The notes: generated by a model not told the origin, from the letters alone. A stretch of 64,000 nt of DNA from Photobacterium proteolyticum (GCF_001939735.1 NZ_MJIL01000092.1:158445-222444); one strand, 5' to 3'; shown: positions 17,242-26,667, numbered from the stretch's first letter. Made by a program: numbers and translations.

Positions 17242-18366
17242 ATGTCGACCAACAGACCACCAATCATTTGGCTAAATGTGGTTATTTTTTCAATAACATT
17301 TGCAATTGCCGCATTAGGAGCCCCTCTTTATGCCTTCTACGTAGGCTTCGACTGGACGCAGATAGTGATGCTGCTGGTGGCGTTTAGCTACTGCGGTTTG
17401 TCTATCACAGCCGGCTACCATCGCTTGTGGTCACATAAGGCCTATGAAGCCAATGCGGTGATGCGCTTTATTTTCGCTATCGGCGGAGCGTTTGCCCTGC
17501 AAAACAGTATCTTGCACTGGTCGTCAGATCACCGTGTTCATCACCGCCATGTCGATAACAACGATAAAGACCCTTACTCTGCAAAAATGGGTTTTTTCTA
17601 TAGCCATATCGGTTGGATGCTAAGGGAGTATCAGGCCTCTCGTTATAGTGATTACTCGAACTGCCGCGATTTGCAGAAAGACAAGATTGTGATGTGGCAG
17701 CACAAGTATTATGTGCCATTGGCTGTAGCCACCAACTTTGGTATTCCTTTGTTGTTCGGGCTTATCCATGGTGATGTCTGGGGCGCCTTGTTATTGGTGG
17801 GAGTTGTGCGTTTGGTGCTGAGCCACCACACGACCTTTTTTATCAACTCGCTGGCCCATATCTGGGGGAGCCAGCCGTATACCGACAAGAACACAGCGCG
17901 TGATAATGGTTTCCTTGCCTTTCTGACCTTTGGCGAGGGCTATCACAACTATCACCATATCTTCGAAAACGATTACCGGAACGGGATTCGCTGGTGGCAG
18001 TTTGATCCGACCAAGTGGCTGATTAAATCTTGCTCCTGGCTGGGTTTTGCCAAGAACCTGCGTACTTGCCCGGAGGATAAGATTGAAAAGGCCAGAGCAA
18101 CAATGCTACTCAAGCGGTTGCAGGCCAAGTTGGCGACGGCACCCAATAGCTCGGTGTGCCTGGAGCGACTGGAGGAAGAATACGAGGCTCTGATGCTGAA
18201 AATATCGGATTATTATGCAGCGCAGAAACGAATGATTGAGCTTAAAAAGAGGCGACTGGTCAAGCACTATGAAAGCTTTGAGTTTGTTCAGCAGTATGCC
18301 GAAATGAAGCGCTTGCTGGATGAGCAGCGTAAGTCATGGAAGATGCTGACTGCGCAATATGCTTAA
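17242..18366 (+). CDS. Acyl-CoA (delta-9 type) fatty acid desaturase
   Basis: A membrane di-iron desaturase of 374 residues. Its histidine boxes are HRLWSH (60-65), HRVHH (97-101) and HNYHH (235-239), plus NSLAHIWG, all in standard order among four transmembrane helices. It introduces a cis double bond into saturated acyl-CoA and so adjusts membrane fluidity. The last 85 residues are charged and probably coiled-coil (RLEEEYEALMLKISDYY). A FabR-like palindrome lies immediately upstream, in the promoter. A terminator follows. Confidence 0.93.
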   Translation: MSTNRPPIIWLNVVIFSITFAIAALGAPLYAFYVGFDWTQIVMLLVAFSYCGLSITAGYHRLWSHKAYEANAVMRFIFAIGGAFALQNSILHWSSDHRVHHRHVDNNDKDPYSAKMGFFYSHIGWMLREYQASRYSDYSNCRDLQKDKIVMWQHKYYVPLAVATNFGIPLLFGLIHGDVWGALLLVGVVRLVLSHHTTFFINSLAHIWGSQPYTDKNTARDNGFLAFLTFGEGYHNYHHIFENDYRNGIRWWQFDPTKWLIKSCSWLGFAKNLRTCPEDKIEKARATMLLKRLQAKLATAPNSSVCLERLEEEYEALMLKISDYYAAQKRMIELKKRRLVKHYESFEFVQQYAEMKRLLDEQRKSWKMLTAQYA

Positions 18367-18400
18367 CGCATAAATGACTAGTGGTGAAAAAAGCAACAAA

Positions 18401-18432
18401 AGGGCGGAGTCATAACGACTTCGCCCTTTTTT
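18401..18432 (+). terminator. Terminator after the desaturase
   Basis: Stem AGGGCGgAGTC / GACTtCGCCCT followed by seven T. Confidence 0.9.
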
Positions 18433-18604
18433 TACGTAATGATGACGAAGCATTCAGGTAAGGTATGTAGAATCCGGGGTAATGAATTGGGAGCTTCTGT
18501 TACAGAAAAAGTTGTATTGTCTTATTCGTGAGAATACGGCGGTAGAAATACGATGACATTCCCATGTTTGCCATACTAAATAGTACTTCGGATGGAGGTG
18601 TTTT

Positions 18605-19519
18605 GTGTTTCGCTCATTTCTCTTATCGCTAGCCTGCCTGACATCATTGTCGGCCAATGCCATTGAATATCAGCGCCCGGATGGTGATAGCAAGTTGGTA
18701 GGCACCATGGAGTACTACCAGGTTAATGAAGGCGACAGTCTGGCGGATATCGCCAATCGATATGATGTCGGCTTCCTGGCCATGATGGAGGCAAATAAAG
18801 GGGTCGATCCCTTCCTGCCTGATCCCGGTACACTACTGACAATCCCGACTCAGCTGATACTGCCTGATGTTAAGCGCGATGGGATTGTGATCAACCTGGC
18901 CGAATTGCGTCTGTACTATTTCCCGGCGGATGACAAAGATCGAATGTATGTGTTCCCGATCGGTATTGGCCGGGTAGGACGAGAAACGCCTAAGATGTCG
19001 ACCACGGTTAGCCAGAAGATAGAAAACCCGACCTGGACGCCTACGGCCAATATTCGCAAAGAATACCGTGAGAAGCATGATATCGAGTTACCGGCTGTCG
19101 TGCCTGCCGGCCCGGAAAACCCGTTGGGTGAATATGCAATGCGTCTTTCCTATGGCAAGGGGCAGTATCTGATTCATGGCACCAATAAAGATTTCGGCAT
19201 CGGGATGCGGGTGAGCTCTGGTTGCATTCGAATGAACCCGTGGGATATTGAATGGCTGTTCAACCAAGTGCCAAAGGGAACTGCCGTTCAGGTTATTAAC
19301 CAACCCTTGAAGAAAACCGTTGAGCCGGATGGTTCCTTATATGTTGAAGTTCACCAGCCGCTGTCACGCTCCGAGGAGCAGGTAGGTACCCATAAGCCGG
19401 TGAAAGCCACAAAATCTCTGCTCAACAAGATTGAAGGGGATCAAGATGCCGAGAAACGCTTGAGTTCGGCACTGGTTCTGCAAACGGGTATCCCTAAAGA
19501 GCTCAAGCGAGATATCTAA
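18605..19519 (+). CDS. L,D-transpeptidase, ErfK/YbiS/YcfS/YnhG type
   Basis: 304 residues with a signal peptide (MFRSFLLSLACLTSLSANA), a LysM domain (about 36-82) and a YkuD catalytic domain ending in HGTNKDFGIG..SSGCIRM, with His191 and Cys207 as catalytic pair. It acts in the periplasm, anchoring Braun-type lipoprotein to peptidoglycan or making 3-3 crosslinks. The GTG start has GGAGGTG at the right distance. It is monocistronic with its own terminator. Confidence 0.93.
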   Translation: MFRSFLLSLACLTSLSANAIEYQRPDGDSKLVGTMEYYQVNEGDSLADIANRYDVGFLAMMEANKGVDPFLPDPGTLLTIPTQLILPDVKRDGIVINLAELRLYYFPADDKDRMYVFPIGIGRVGRETPKMSTTVSQKIENPTWTPTANIRKEYREKHDIELPAVVPAGPENPLGEYAMRLSYGKGQYLIHGTNKDFGIGMRVSSGCIRMNPWDIEWLFNQVPKGTAVQVINQPLKKTVEPDGSLYVEVHQPLSRSEEQVGTHKPVKATKSLLNKIEGDQDAEKRLSSALVLQTGIPKELKRDI

Positions 19520-19549
19520 CCTCATTTTACATTCACTGTTTTTTTAAAC

Positions 19550-19576
19550 GGGAGCCTATTGGCTCCCGCTTTGTTT
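19550..19576 (+). terminator. Terminator after the L,D-transpeptidase
   Basis: Stem CGGGAGCC / GGCTCCCG with a TATT loop, then CTTTGTTTT. Confidence 0.8.
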
Positions 19577-19638
19577 TATGCCCGATATCTCAAGTCAAGG
19601 TGATATTCAAGCCAAGATGATACTAAGCGATGGAGATA

Positions 19639-21093
19639 CTAGGGTGAAAGCTGGCGGATGATATCGATAAGAGGGGCGGGATACAGACCAAGCCCAAGCG
19701 TGATGGTGGCAGTTGTTGCCAAGACTATGATCAGATGAGCGGATAGAACAGGGGCGAAGTTCTGCTGAGCCGGTTTCATGAACATCATCAGGACGATGCG
19801 AATGTAATAGTAGGCAGAGACCACACTGAATATAACAGCCAGTATGGCCAGTGCTGTGTGTTGATGGCTGAGCAGCGCCATGATGATGTTGAACTTGGCA
19901 ACAAATCCGCCTGTTGGCGGGATCCCTGCCAGCGAAAATAAGAACAACGCCATTATTGTTGCCAGCCAGGGATGACGATGGACAAGTCCGCTGTAGTCAT
20001 CAATGTCCTCATTTTTTTGGTTACGGGAATATAACGCAATGATGACGGCAAACGCGCCAAGATTCATAAAGGCGTAAGCAGACAAATAAAACACGATGGC
20101 ATAGAAACCGTCGGTTGTAGACGTGAGAAAACCAAGCAGGATAAAACCGACATGGCTGATGCTGGAATAGGCCAACAGTCTCTTGATGTTGCTTTGCACC
20201 AAGGCCACGAGGCTGCCTGTTATCATCGTGGCAATAGCGATAGCAGTCAGCAGTTGTCCCCAGATAATCTGCTGTTCGGTAAAGCTCACCATACACACCC
20301 GCATCAGTAACGCGATACCGGCAATTTTGGGGCCGACCGATAAAAATGCCGTGATGGGAGTTGGCGCTCCCTGATAGACATCCGGCTGCCACATATGGAA
20401 GGGGACGGCAGCAACTTTGAAGCCAAACCCTGCAATCAGGAAGGCGGTCGCCAGGAGCAGCCCCGTGTTATCGAGCGTGGCTTCCTCCGTTATTCCGGTG
20501 CGGGACAATGTTGTGGCGATATGCTGTAACTGGGTAGTGCCTGTCAGGCCATAAAACAGGGAAATGCCATAGAGCAGAATAGCTGAGGAGAGCGCGCCGA
20601 GAATAACATACTTGAGTGCCGCCTCGGTGGAGTCTGTCTGGTGGCGAAGAAAGCCGCTCAGAATGTAGGTGGCTAGGGCGACCAGTTCGATACCGACATA
20701 TATTGAAAGCAAATCCGTGCCTGATACCATCAGCATCATACCGCAAAGGGCAAACAGCAAAAATACATAGTATTCACTGTGATGGATCTGCTTGAGCTTC
20801 AGGTAGCCGATAGAAAGCAGAATGACCAAAATCGTTGTGAGATAGAACAGGTATTTGAAGAAAAGTGCGCTTGAGTCCAGGATGAACATTTCATTGAAAC
20901 TGGATATCCCCTGCGGTGTATAGGCATTGGCAACAGCCGCGAAAACAATGGCCAGGATTGACAGATAGGCAATAACCTCCGTGTTTATTTTGGGGCTGAC
21001 AAGTGGCGCTAGCAAAAGCCCACAGGCAAATACCAGTAGAATGAGTTCGGCACTGCTGGCATAGATCGACTGGAGGATTGCATTGATGTCCAT
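19639..21093 (-). CDS. nuoN: NADH-quinone oxidoreductase subunit N
   Basis: Antiporter-type membrane subunit of complex I with 14 transmembrane helices over 484 residues. The helix-5 glutamate lies in YVGIELVALATYIL and the helix-7 lysine in FGFKVAAVPFHMWQPDVYQGAPTP, a signature of NuoN. The helix-12 lysine is in GGFVAKFNIIM. It pumps protons next to NuoK/NuoJ in the standard complex. It is the last gene of the 16-gene operon, 2 bp after nuoM. I see no clear intrinsic terminator behind it. Confidence 0.97.
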   Translation of the reverse strand: MDINAILQSIYASSAELILLVFACGLLLAPLVSPKINTEVIAYLSILAIVFAAVANAYTPQGISSFNEMFILDSSALFFKYLFYLTTILVILLSIGYLKLKQIHHSEYYVFLLFALCGMMLMVSGTDLLSIYVGIELVALATYILSGFLRHQTDSTEAALKYVILGALSSAILLYGISLFYGLTGTTQLQHIATTLSRTGITEEATLDNTGLLLATAFLIAGFGFKVAAVPFHMWQPDVYQGAPTPITAFLSVGPKIAGIALLMRVCMVSFTEQQIIWGQLLTAIAIATMITGSLVALVQSNIKRLLAYSSISHVGFILLGFLTSTTDGFYAIVFYLSAYAFMNLGAFAVIIALYSRNQKNEDIDDYSGLVHRHPWLATIMALFLFSLAGIPPTGGFVAKFNIIMALLSHQHTALAILAVIFSVVSAYYYIRIVLMMFMKPAQQNFAPVLSAHLIIVLATTATITLGLGLYPAPLIDIIRQLSP

Positions 21094-21095
21094 GC

Positions 21096-22631
21096 CTAGC
21101 CTCCTCTAAGGTCATTGAGATAAGGTGTAGCAAGAACTGATGATGACAAGTCGGTATGTGTTTGCGGTGCTATCTGTCTGAGCAGGTCATCGACGCTGGC
21201 ATCCATCAGGGCAAGGAAAGGCAAGGGGTGTAATCCTATCCAGAAGACAAAAAACAGTAGCGCGGCAATGGCGGTGAACTCTCTGAGGTTAATGTCATTG
21301 AGGGTTTCAAGTTTCGGGTTTTTGAGCGGCCCCAGTGCTACCCGTTTGTACATACTCAGCAGGTAAACGGCGCTAAGGGCAGCACCGATTATCGCCAGTC
21401 CACCATATACCGGCATCGAGCCGAATGCCCCGGCAAGGACAAACAGTTCACCAATGAAAGAGTTAGTGCCAGGCAACGCCATGGATGCCAAGACAAAGAT
21501 GGCAAAAAAGACGGTATAGACGGGTAGTGCTTTCATCAGGCCACCGTAATCACCGATTGAGCGCGAATGGGTTCGTTCGTAAATCAGGCCGACCATTAAG
21601 AAAAGAGCGCTGGTGACTATGCCGTGGTTGAACATTTGTAAGATGGCCCCTTTGATCCCTTGGCTGTTGAACGTAAAGAGGCCCAGGGTGACAAACCCCA
21701 TGTGGCTGATACTGGAGTAGGCCACCAGCTTTTTTAGATCATCTTGCGCCAGTGCCAGAAAGCCGCCGTAGATGATGGCAATGACCGACAGAGTGGCCAT
21801 TACGGGCGCAAAGAACAGGCTGGCGTCGGGCAGTATTGGCAAAGAGAAGCGAATAAAGCCATAAGCGCCCATTTTAAGCAGTACCCCGGCAAGAATAATA
21901 CTGCCGGCTGTCGGGGCCTCGACGTGGGCATCGGGTAGCCAGGTATGAAACGGGAACATAGGGACTTTGACGGCAAAGCCGATGAAAAAGGCGATGAATA
22001 TCCAGCGCTGGAGTTCAAGACTGAAGCTTTGCTGGGCGAGATATTGAATATCGAAGCTGTTACCGCCAGCCAGGTAGAGCACAATAATCCCAACCAGAAA
22101 GAAGACGCTGCCCGCCAGGGTGTAGAGAAAGAACTTCAAGGTAGCATAAAAGCGATTATCACCTCCCCAAACCCCAATGATCAGATACATAGGGATCAGC
22201 ATCGCCTCCCAAAATATATAGAACAGAAAAAGATCCAGCGCGCAGAATACTCCCAGCATGAGCGCCTGCATCACCAGAAGGCTGGCCATAAACTGTCTGA
22301 CGCGGTGTTGTATTGCCCGCCAGGAAGCGACCACGCAGACCCAGCCAACCAAGGCTGTCAGAAAGATAAACAGGATGCTGAAACCGTCGATACCGAGTTT
22401 GTAACGGATATTGAGTGCTGGGATCCAGGCATGGGTTTCAAGAAATTGTATTTGGTGACTGCTGCTGTCAAACGCCCAGAGCAGCCAGGCCGCTAAAAGC
22501 AGTTCACAAGTAGCAATACCTAAGGCCAGCCAGCGGGTGAGAACGGGACCGGGTAGGGTTACCAGCAGCAGGGAGCCAACGAGTGGCAGAGCAATTAACA
22601 GAGATAATAGTGGCAGGTTCATTAACTCCAT
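21096..22631 (-). CDS. nuoM: NADH-quinone oxidoreductase subunit M
   Basis: 511 residues, canonical NuoM. Glu142 lies in FYIFWEAMLIPMYL and Lys222 in FAVKVPMFPFHTWLPDAHVEAPT. GAGGTAA precedes the ATG at 22631, which is 3 bp after the stop of the upstream antiporter-like gene. It follows the two MrpD-like genes, so the operon has NuoM and NuoN in addition to two extra-type subunits. Confidence 0.97.
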   Translation of the reverse strand: MELMNLPLLSLLIALPLVGSLLLVTLPGPVLTRWLALGIATCELLLAAWLLWAFDSSSHQIQFLETHAWIPALNIRYKLGIDGFSILFIFLTALVGWVCVVASWRAIQHRVRQFMASLLVMQALMLGVFCALDLFLFYIFWEAMLIPMYLIIGVWGGDNRFYATLKFFLYTLAGSVFFLVGIIVLYLAGGNSFDIQYLAQQSFSLELQRWIFIAFFIGFAVKVPMFPFHTWLPDAHVEAPTAGSIILAGVLLKMGAYGFIRFSLPILPDASLFFAPVMATLSVIAIIYGGFLALAQDDLKKLVAYSSISHMGFVTLGLFTFNSQGIKGAILQMFNHGIVTSALFLMVGLIYERTHSRSIGDYGGLMKALPVYTVFFAIFVLASMALPGTNSFIGELFVLAGAFGSMPVYGGLAIIGAALSAVYLLSMYKRVALGPLKNPKLETLNDINLREFTAIAALLFFVFWIGLHPLPFLALMDASVDDLLRQIAPQTHTDLSSSVLATPYLNDLRGG

Positions 22632-22634
22632 TGA

Positions 22635-24503
22635 TTACCTCACCCATTCGAAGAATTGCAGGTAAATATCGAAAACAAACGTACCAAGGGTGATGACCGC
22701 AACTACACCAACGACCATGGCAAGGGCGTAGTGGTTGATGATGCCAGACTGTAACTGCCGAAGTCGTTGACCACTGCGACGGGTGAGATTGGCGATACCA
22801 TTAACGGTGGCATCAATCAGCCCTTTATCGAACCGCAATCCTTGTTTGGCAAAATATTGGGCAGCTGACAGTAGCCCGAGACTCGCCTTGCTCATCCATT
22901 GTTCATAGCGACTAATCGGATGATGCGCTATCCACATGAAGACAGCCGATCCTTTTCGGTAATACCAGTCGGTATCGAGGCTGATGGTATCTTCCGGGTC
23001 CAGATGCCTGAGAAAAACCGCGAAACCCAGCGCGGTGAAAATCAATATGCTAAGCGTGGTGGTGATATGAACGGGTGTGTACGGATCGAAGTCGACCGGG
23101 TAGGGGAGCAACTGATATAGCAACTGGGGAAATACGCCGATGGCGATACAGGCGACTGCCGCGAGGCTCATGGCTATCAGCATATTGAGCGGTGGCTCCT
23201 GGTGCTTTATCGACGAGTCAGTAAGCGAACGGTTGTTGCCATAAAACATATAGTAGGGCAGCTTCAGACCGGTATGCAGGAAAGTACCGGATGAGGCGAG
23301 TAAAAGCAGCAAGGTAACGATGGCCATGTGGTCCTGCTCGGCAGCGGCGATCACCAGTGATTTGCTGACAAAGCCACTAAAGAAAGGGAAGGCAGAAATC
23401 GACAGCGCGCCAATCATATACAGGCTAAGTGTTATTGGCATGGCTTTGTAAAGCCCGCCTAGCTCAGTGAGTTTACGTTTTCCTGTCATATAGATGACAG
23501 CACCGGCCCCCATGAACAGCAGGCCTTTGTAGAGGATATGTGCAAAGGCGTGGGCCGCCGCACCGTTAAATGCCAGCTCGCTGCCGATGCCAACAGCGGC
23601 AACCATGTAGCCCACCTGACTGACGATATGGTAGGCGAGCAGGCGTCGACAGTCATTTTCCAGTACGGCATAAATCACGCCGTAGACTGCCATGATAGTG
23701 CCCAGCCAGATAAGGAACTCTGTGCCGGGAAATCCTCTAAGCAGTACGTAGATTGCTGTCTTGGTGGTGAAGGCACACATGAAAACGGCGCCAGTAATCG
23801 TTGCCTCGGGGTAAGCGTCGGTTAGCCAGGCATTGAGCGGCGGTACCGCGGCATTCAGGATGAAGCCTGTCATGATGAGGTAAAAACCGACACTGTGGTC
23901 GGGGTCCATAATGGTAAAGACGATAGAGCCGCTTTCGTGATAATGAAGCAATATGCCAGCCAACAGGCTTAGTCCGCCTGCAATGTGGACCAGCAGGTAG
24001 CGATGACCTGCTGCTGTTGATTGCGCTGTGCCTGAGGCAAAGATCAGATAGGAAGAGGAAAACGCCATCAGCTCCCAAAACAGGAATAAAGACAGGTAAT
24101 CACCAGCAAAGACCACGCCAAGGGCACTGCCGACATAAATAAAAGCCGCGCTGTGTTCGGCGGTATGGCGGACATGGAGCGCGTAGACTGCACCTATGAG
24201 TGCCATTAGAGTGAAGACACAGCTAAACATCAGGCTGAGCTTATCGACAACACCGAGTGTGATAGGGATGCCGATGAAATCAAATCGCCAATAGTCACCG
24301 GTAGGGATGCCAGTGCCGAAGATAGCGTTCAGAGTTACAGTAATGGCAATAAGCGGTGTGGCGATAAGAACGACTTGCCGGATTGTTTGAACCAACTGGT
24401 GACTTTTATTGCCATCCGGTTTTCCGGTAGGAAGCAGACCGATTAGCGGCAAAAGGGCCGCGGCAAAAAAGAAAACTGCTCCGGGGTGAAACCAGCTCGT
24501 CAT
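22635..24503 (-). CDS. MrpD/NuoL-like antiporter subunit with lateral-helix-type C-terminus (622 aa)
   Basis: It occupies the place of NuoL but is not a canonical NuoL. The core has the helix-5 glutamate (Glu144, FWELMAFS), Lys248 (FTTKTAIY), Lys326 (HILYKGLLF) and Lys381 (GFVSKSLV). The helix-7 lysine of the usual FAK-x-A-x-x-PFHxWLP signature is replaced by Asn217 (ILNAAVPPLNAWL). After the core come a transmembrane segment (about 484-500), a long amphipathic stretch (about 525-590, with RFDKGLIDATVNGI) and a final helix (593-612), the layout of NuoL's lateral arm. From memory it matches a family of MrpD-like proteins in deltaproteobacteria and other anaerobes. Confidence 0.9.
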   Translation of the reverse strand: MTSWFHPGAVFFFAAALLPLIGLLPTGKPDGNKSHQLVQTIRQVVLIATPLIAITVTLNAIFGTGIPTGDYWRFDFIGIPITLGVVDKLSLMFSCVFTLMALIGAVYALHVRHTAEHSAAFIYVGSALGVVFAGDYLSLFLFWELMAFSSSYLIFASGTAQSTAAGHRYLLVHIAGGLSLLAGILLHYHESGSIVFTIMDPDHSVGFYLIMTGFILNAAVPPLNAWLTDAYPEATITGAVFMCAFTTKTAIYVLLRGFPGTEFLIWLGTIMAVYGVIYAVLENDCRRLLAYHIVSQVGYMVAAVGIGSELAFNGAAAHAFAHILYKGLLFMGAGAVIYMTGKRKLTELGGLYKAMPITLSLYMIGALSISAFPFFSGFVSKSLVIAAAEQDHMAIVTLLLLLASSGTFLHTGLKLPYYMFYGNNRSLTDSSIKHQEPPLNMLIAMSLAAVACIAIGVFPQLLYQLLPYPVDFDPYTPVHITTTLSILIFTALGFAVFLRHLDPEDTISLDTDWYYRKGSAVFMWIAHHPISRYEQWMSKASLGLLSAAQYFAKQGLRFDKGLIDATVNGIANLTRRSGQRLRQLQSGIINHYALAMVVGVVAVITLGTFVFDIYLQFFEWVR

Positions 24504-24832
24504 TCATCCCCTCCTTTTGCATCCTTGGCTGCAGGAGGTTGTTGGTTTGTCTTCGCCGTTTCGCCGTGACTGTTTTTCTCCTTCTTATTGTCTGTCTTGA
24601 GTGAGTCATTGTTTTCGTAGTAGTCGGTTTTATGCATCAAACCAAACTGATGACCGAGGAACTTGGAGATAAAGATAATGGCGATACAGGAGATGAAACC
24701 ATACAGCGCCGACCAGCCCGGAAAATTGTCCCAGAAAAAGTGAATGTCGTGGCGAGGGGCAAGAAAGTCCGCGACAACCACTGCAATGGCTGCCAGCAAA
24801 AGTAGCGTGATGCAAAGCGAGCGCTTGATCAT
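24500..24832 (-). CDS. Small two-helix membrane protein between the two MrpD-like subunits (110 aa)
   Basis: Two transmembrane helices (about 5-22 and 43-60) are joined by a short loop HDIHFFWDNFPGWSALYG; then LGHQFGLMHKTDYYENND leads into a 40-residue charged, low-complexity tail. The HFFW...ALYGF...SKFLGH...DYY pattern is, as I recall, conserved in small proteins beside MrpD-like genes in other bacteria. Its start overlaps the stop of the 506-aa gene by 4 bp and its stop overlaps the start of the 622-aa gene, implying tightly coupled translation and a fixed stoichiometry. Probably an accessory subunit of the extra pump module (inference). Confidence 0.8.
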   Translation of the reverse strand: MIKRSLCITLLLLAAIAVVVADFLAPRHDIHFFWDNFPGWSALYGFISCIAIIFISKFLGHQFGLMHKTDYYENNDSLKTDNKKEKNSHGETAKTNQQPPAAKDAKGGDE

Positions 24833-26349
24833 CCCTGTACCCCCCGCGCCAGTGCAAGGAAGTAGTCCGGATAAACGCCAAGTGCCAGTGACAGTAGAGC
24901 GGTAATAACCAGCGGAATGGTAACCAGCGGGATTTCTCTAATGTCGGGTGAAATAGCAGTGGATGAAATAGTAGTAGATGAAGCATGCCCTATGTTATCC
25001 GCTTGGTGCGGTAGAGCAGGCTGCGATTCAAAGAATGCCTTATAGCAGACAGGTAAAAAATAGGCAGCGTTCAGTAGCGAGCTAGCCAGCAAGACCCCGA
25101 GAAAAACCAGCTGTTTGGCTTCGATGGTACCGGTGAGCAAATACCACTTACTAATAAAGCCTGACGCGGGCGGTATACCTATCATCCCCAGAGAAGCAAT
25201 GAAGAAGGCAGTCATGGTCCATGGTAACTGTCTGCCAATGCCGGCCAGTTCGCTGATCTTGGTTTTTCGTGCGGCGCAGTATAAAGAGCCTGCACAGAAG
25301 AATAGGGTAATTTTAGACACGCCATGGCTGGCGATGTGAAGCAGACCGCCAAGGGTTGAGGCTGGGGTAAGTAACACAGCACCTAACATGATGTAGGAAA
25401 GCTGACTGACTGTTGAGTAAGCCAGCCGCGCTTTGAGGTCATCCAGGGTCAGAGCATAGACAGATGCCATGATGATAGTAAAGGAGACCAGGTACGCAGT
25501 GGCAATACCTAAATCCAATCGTTGCAGGGTATCTTGCCCGAAGACATCAAAAACAACCCGCAACACACAGAATACGCCCATTTTTACCACGGCGACCGCA
25601 TGTAACAAGGCACTGACCGGCGTTGGTGCAACCATGGCTGATGGCAACCAGATATGGAAGGGCATGATGGCGGCCTTGGCGAATCCGGCCAGAAAGCAGA
25701 AGTAAATAACTGTTAGCAACAGCGGGCTGGCGTTGACCTCGTTAAATATCCCTTGTGAATCAAAGTTAAGACTGCCTGTGGCTGCAAAGGTGAGTGCCAG
25801 AGCGGCTAGCAAAAAGGTTTTTGATGCCCCGACCAGATACACCAGATACTTCTTGCTGCCTAGCCAGGAGTCTGTATTTTCCTTGTGATAGACCAAGGGG
25901 TAAGTGATAAGGCTTAATACCTCGTAAAAAATCACCAGGGTGAACAGGTTGGCAGAAAAAGCCCCGCCAATAGCCGCGGCCAGGCTGGTTGCGAAGCAGG
26001 CAAAGAATCGGCTCTGGGACTTTTCTTTAAGACTTCGCATATAGCCGATGGAATAGATTGCCGCAGCGACCCAGAGCAGTGAGGAAACGCTCGCGAAAAT
26101 CATGCCGAGCGAGTCGACCCTAAATCCAAACTCAAGGCCGGGTAGGACGGTAAACAAAGGCAGCTGAATCGTGTACCCTTGCAAGACCAGCGGAGCCATA
26201 GAGAGCACTAGCACACAGTTGCTGCCTGCGGCTAGGATGGAAATTACGTGTTTCATGTTGGGACGAGAACGGCTGGCAATAATAGCCAGTGTCGCCGCAA
26301 GGGGCACCAGGATTGTGATCAGGGGGATGACTGATATTTCTGGATCCAT
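24829..26349 (-). CDS. MrpD-like antiporter-type subunit (506 aa)
   Basis: It has fourteen transmembrane helices and a full set of ion-path residues: Glu143 (FYEVLSLITYPL), Lys225 (GFAKAAIMPFHIWLPSA), His250 and Lys256 (HAVAVVKMG), Lys346 (GVSKITLF) and Lys401 (GFISKWYL). It is closer to MrpD (monovalent cation/H+ antiporter subunit D) than to NuoL, M or N. It lies 12 bp after nuoK, where nuoL normally sits. Near its C-terminus two tandem 15-nt repeats give SSTTISSTAIS. It adds a fourth antiporter-like subunit to the operon. Confidence 0.92.
   Translation of the reverse strand: MDPEISVIPLITILVPLAATLAIIASRSRPNMKHVISILAAGSNCVLVLSMAPLVLQGYTIQLPLFTVLPGLEFGFRVDSLGMIFASVSSLLWVAAAIYSIGYMRSLKEKSQSRFFACFATSLAAAIGGAFSANLFTLVIFYEVLSLITYPLVYHKENTDSWLGSKKYLVYLVGASKTFLLAALALTFAATGSLNFDSQGIFNEVNASPLLLTVIYFCFLAGFAKAAIMPFHIWLPSAMVAPTPVSALLHAVAVVKMGVFCVLRVVFDVFGQDTLQRLDLGIATAYLVSFTIIMASVYALTLDDLKARLAYSTVSQLSYIMLGAVLLTPASTLGGLLHIASHGVSKITLFFCAGSLYCAARKTKISELAGIGRQLPWTMTAFFIASLGMIGIPPASGFISKWYLLTGTIEAKQLVFLGVLLASSLLNAAYFLPVCYKAFFESQPALPHQADNIGHASSTTISSTAISPDIREIPLVTIPLVITALLSLALGVYPDYFLALARGVQG
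24951..24980. repeat. Two tandem 15-bp repeats inside the 506-aa antiporter gene
   Basis: AAATAGCAGTGGATG is followed by AAATAGTAGTAGATG (13 of 15 identical). The unit is five codons, so changes in copy number keep the frame. Confidence 0.7.
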
Positions 26350-26361
26350 ATTGAACCTTGG

Positions 26362-26667
26362 TCAGCCTTTCATCGAGTTAATATCATCAACCCGCAAGGT
26401 TGCCCGGTTGCGGGTCAGCGCGATCACGATTGCCAGGGCTACGGCAACTTCTGCCGCGGTGATGGCGATAATAAATATAGCCATGATTTGCCCTCTCAAA
26501 TCTTGTAAATAAAATGAGAACGCTACGAAGTTAAGGATTACGGCATTTAGCATCAGCTCCAGGCTCATCAGAATAATGAGTATGTTACGTCGTAACAGAA
26601 CCCCACAGAGTCCGATCACAAAGAGCAGCGCACTGAGGCTAAGATACCAAGAGAGCGGTACCATCAT
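26362..26667 (-). CDS. nuoK: NADH-quinone oxidoreductase subunit K
   Basis: 101 residues and three helices. The two membrane glutamates are in LMSLELMLNAV and ITAAEVAVALAIV, the conserved pair needed for proton translocation. The start overlaps the nuoJ stop by 4 bp (ATGA). It is followed by the MrpD-like gene where nuoL would be expected. Confidence 0.96.
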   Translation of the reverse strand: MMVPLSWYLSLSALLFVIGLCGVLLRRNILIILMSLELMLNAVILNFVAFSFYLQDLRGQIMAIFIIAITAAEVAVALAIVIALTRNRATLRVDDINSMKG

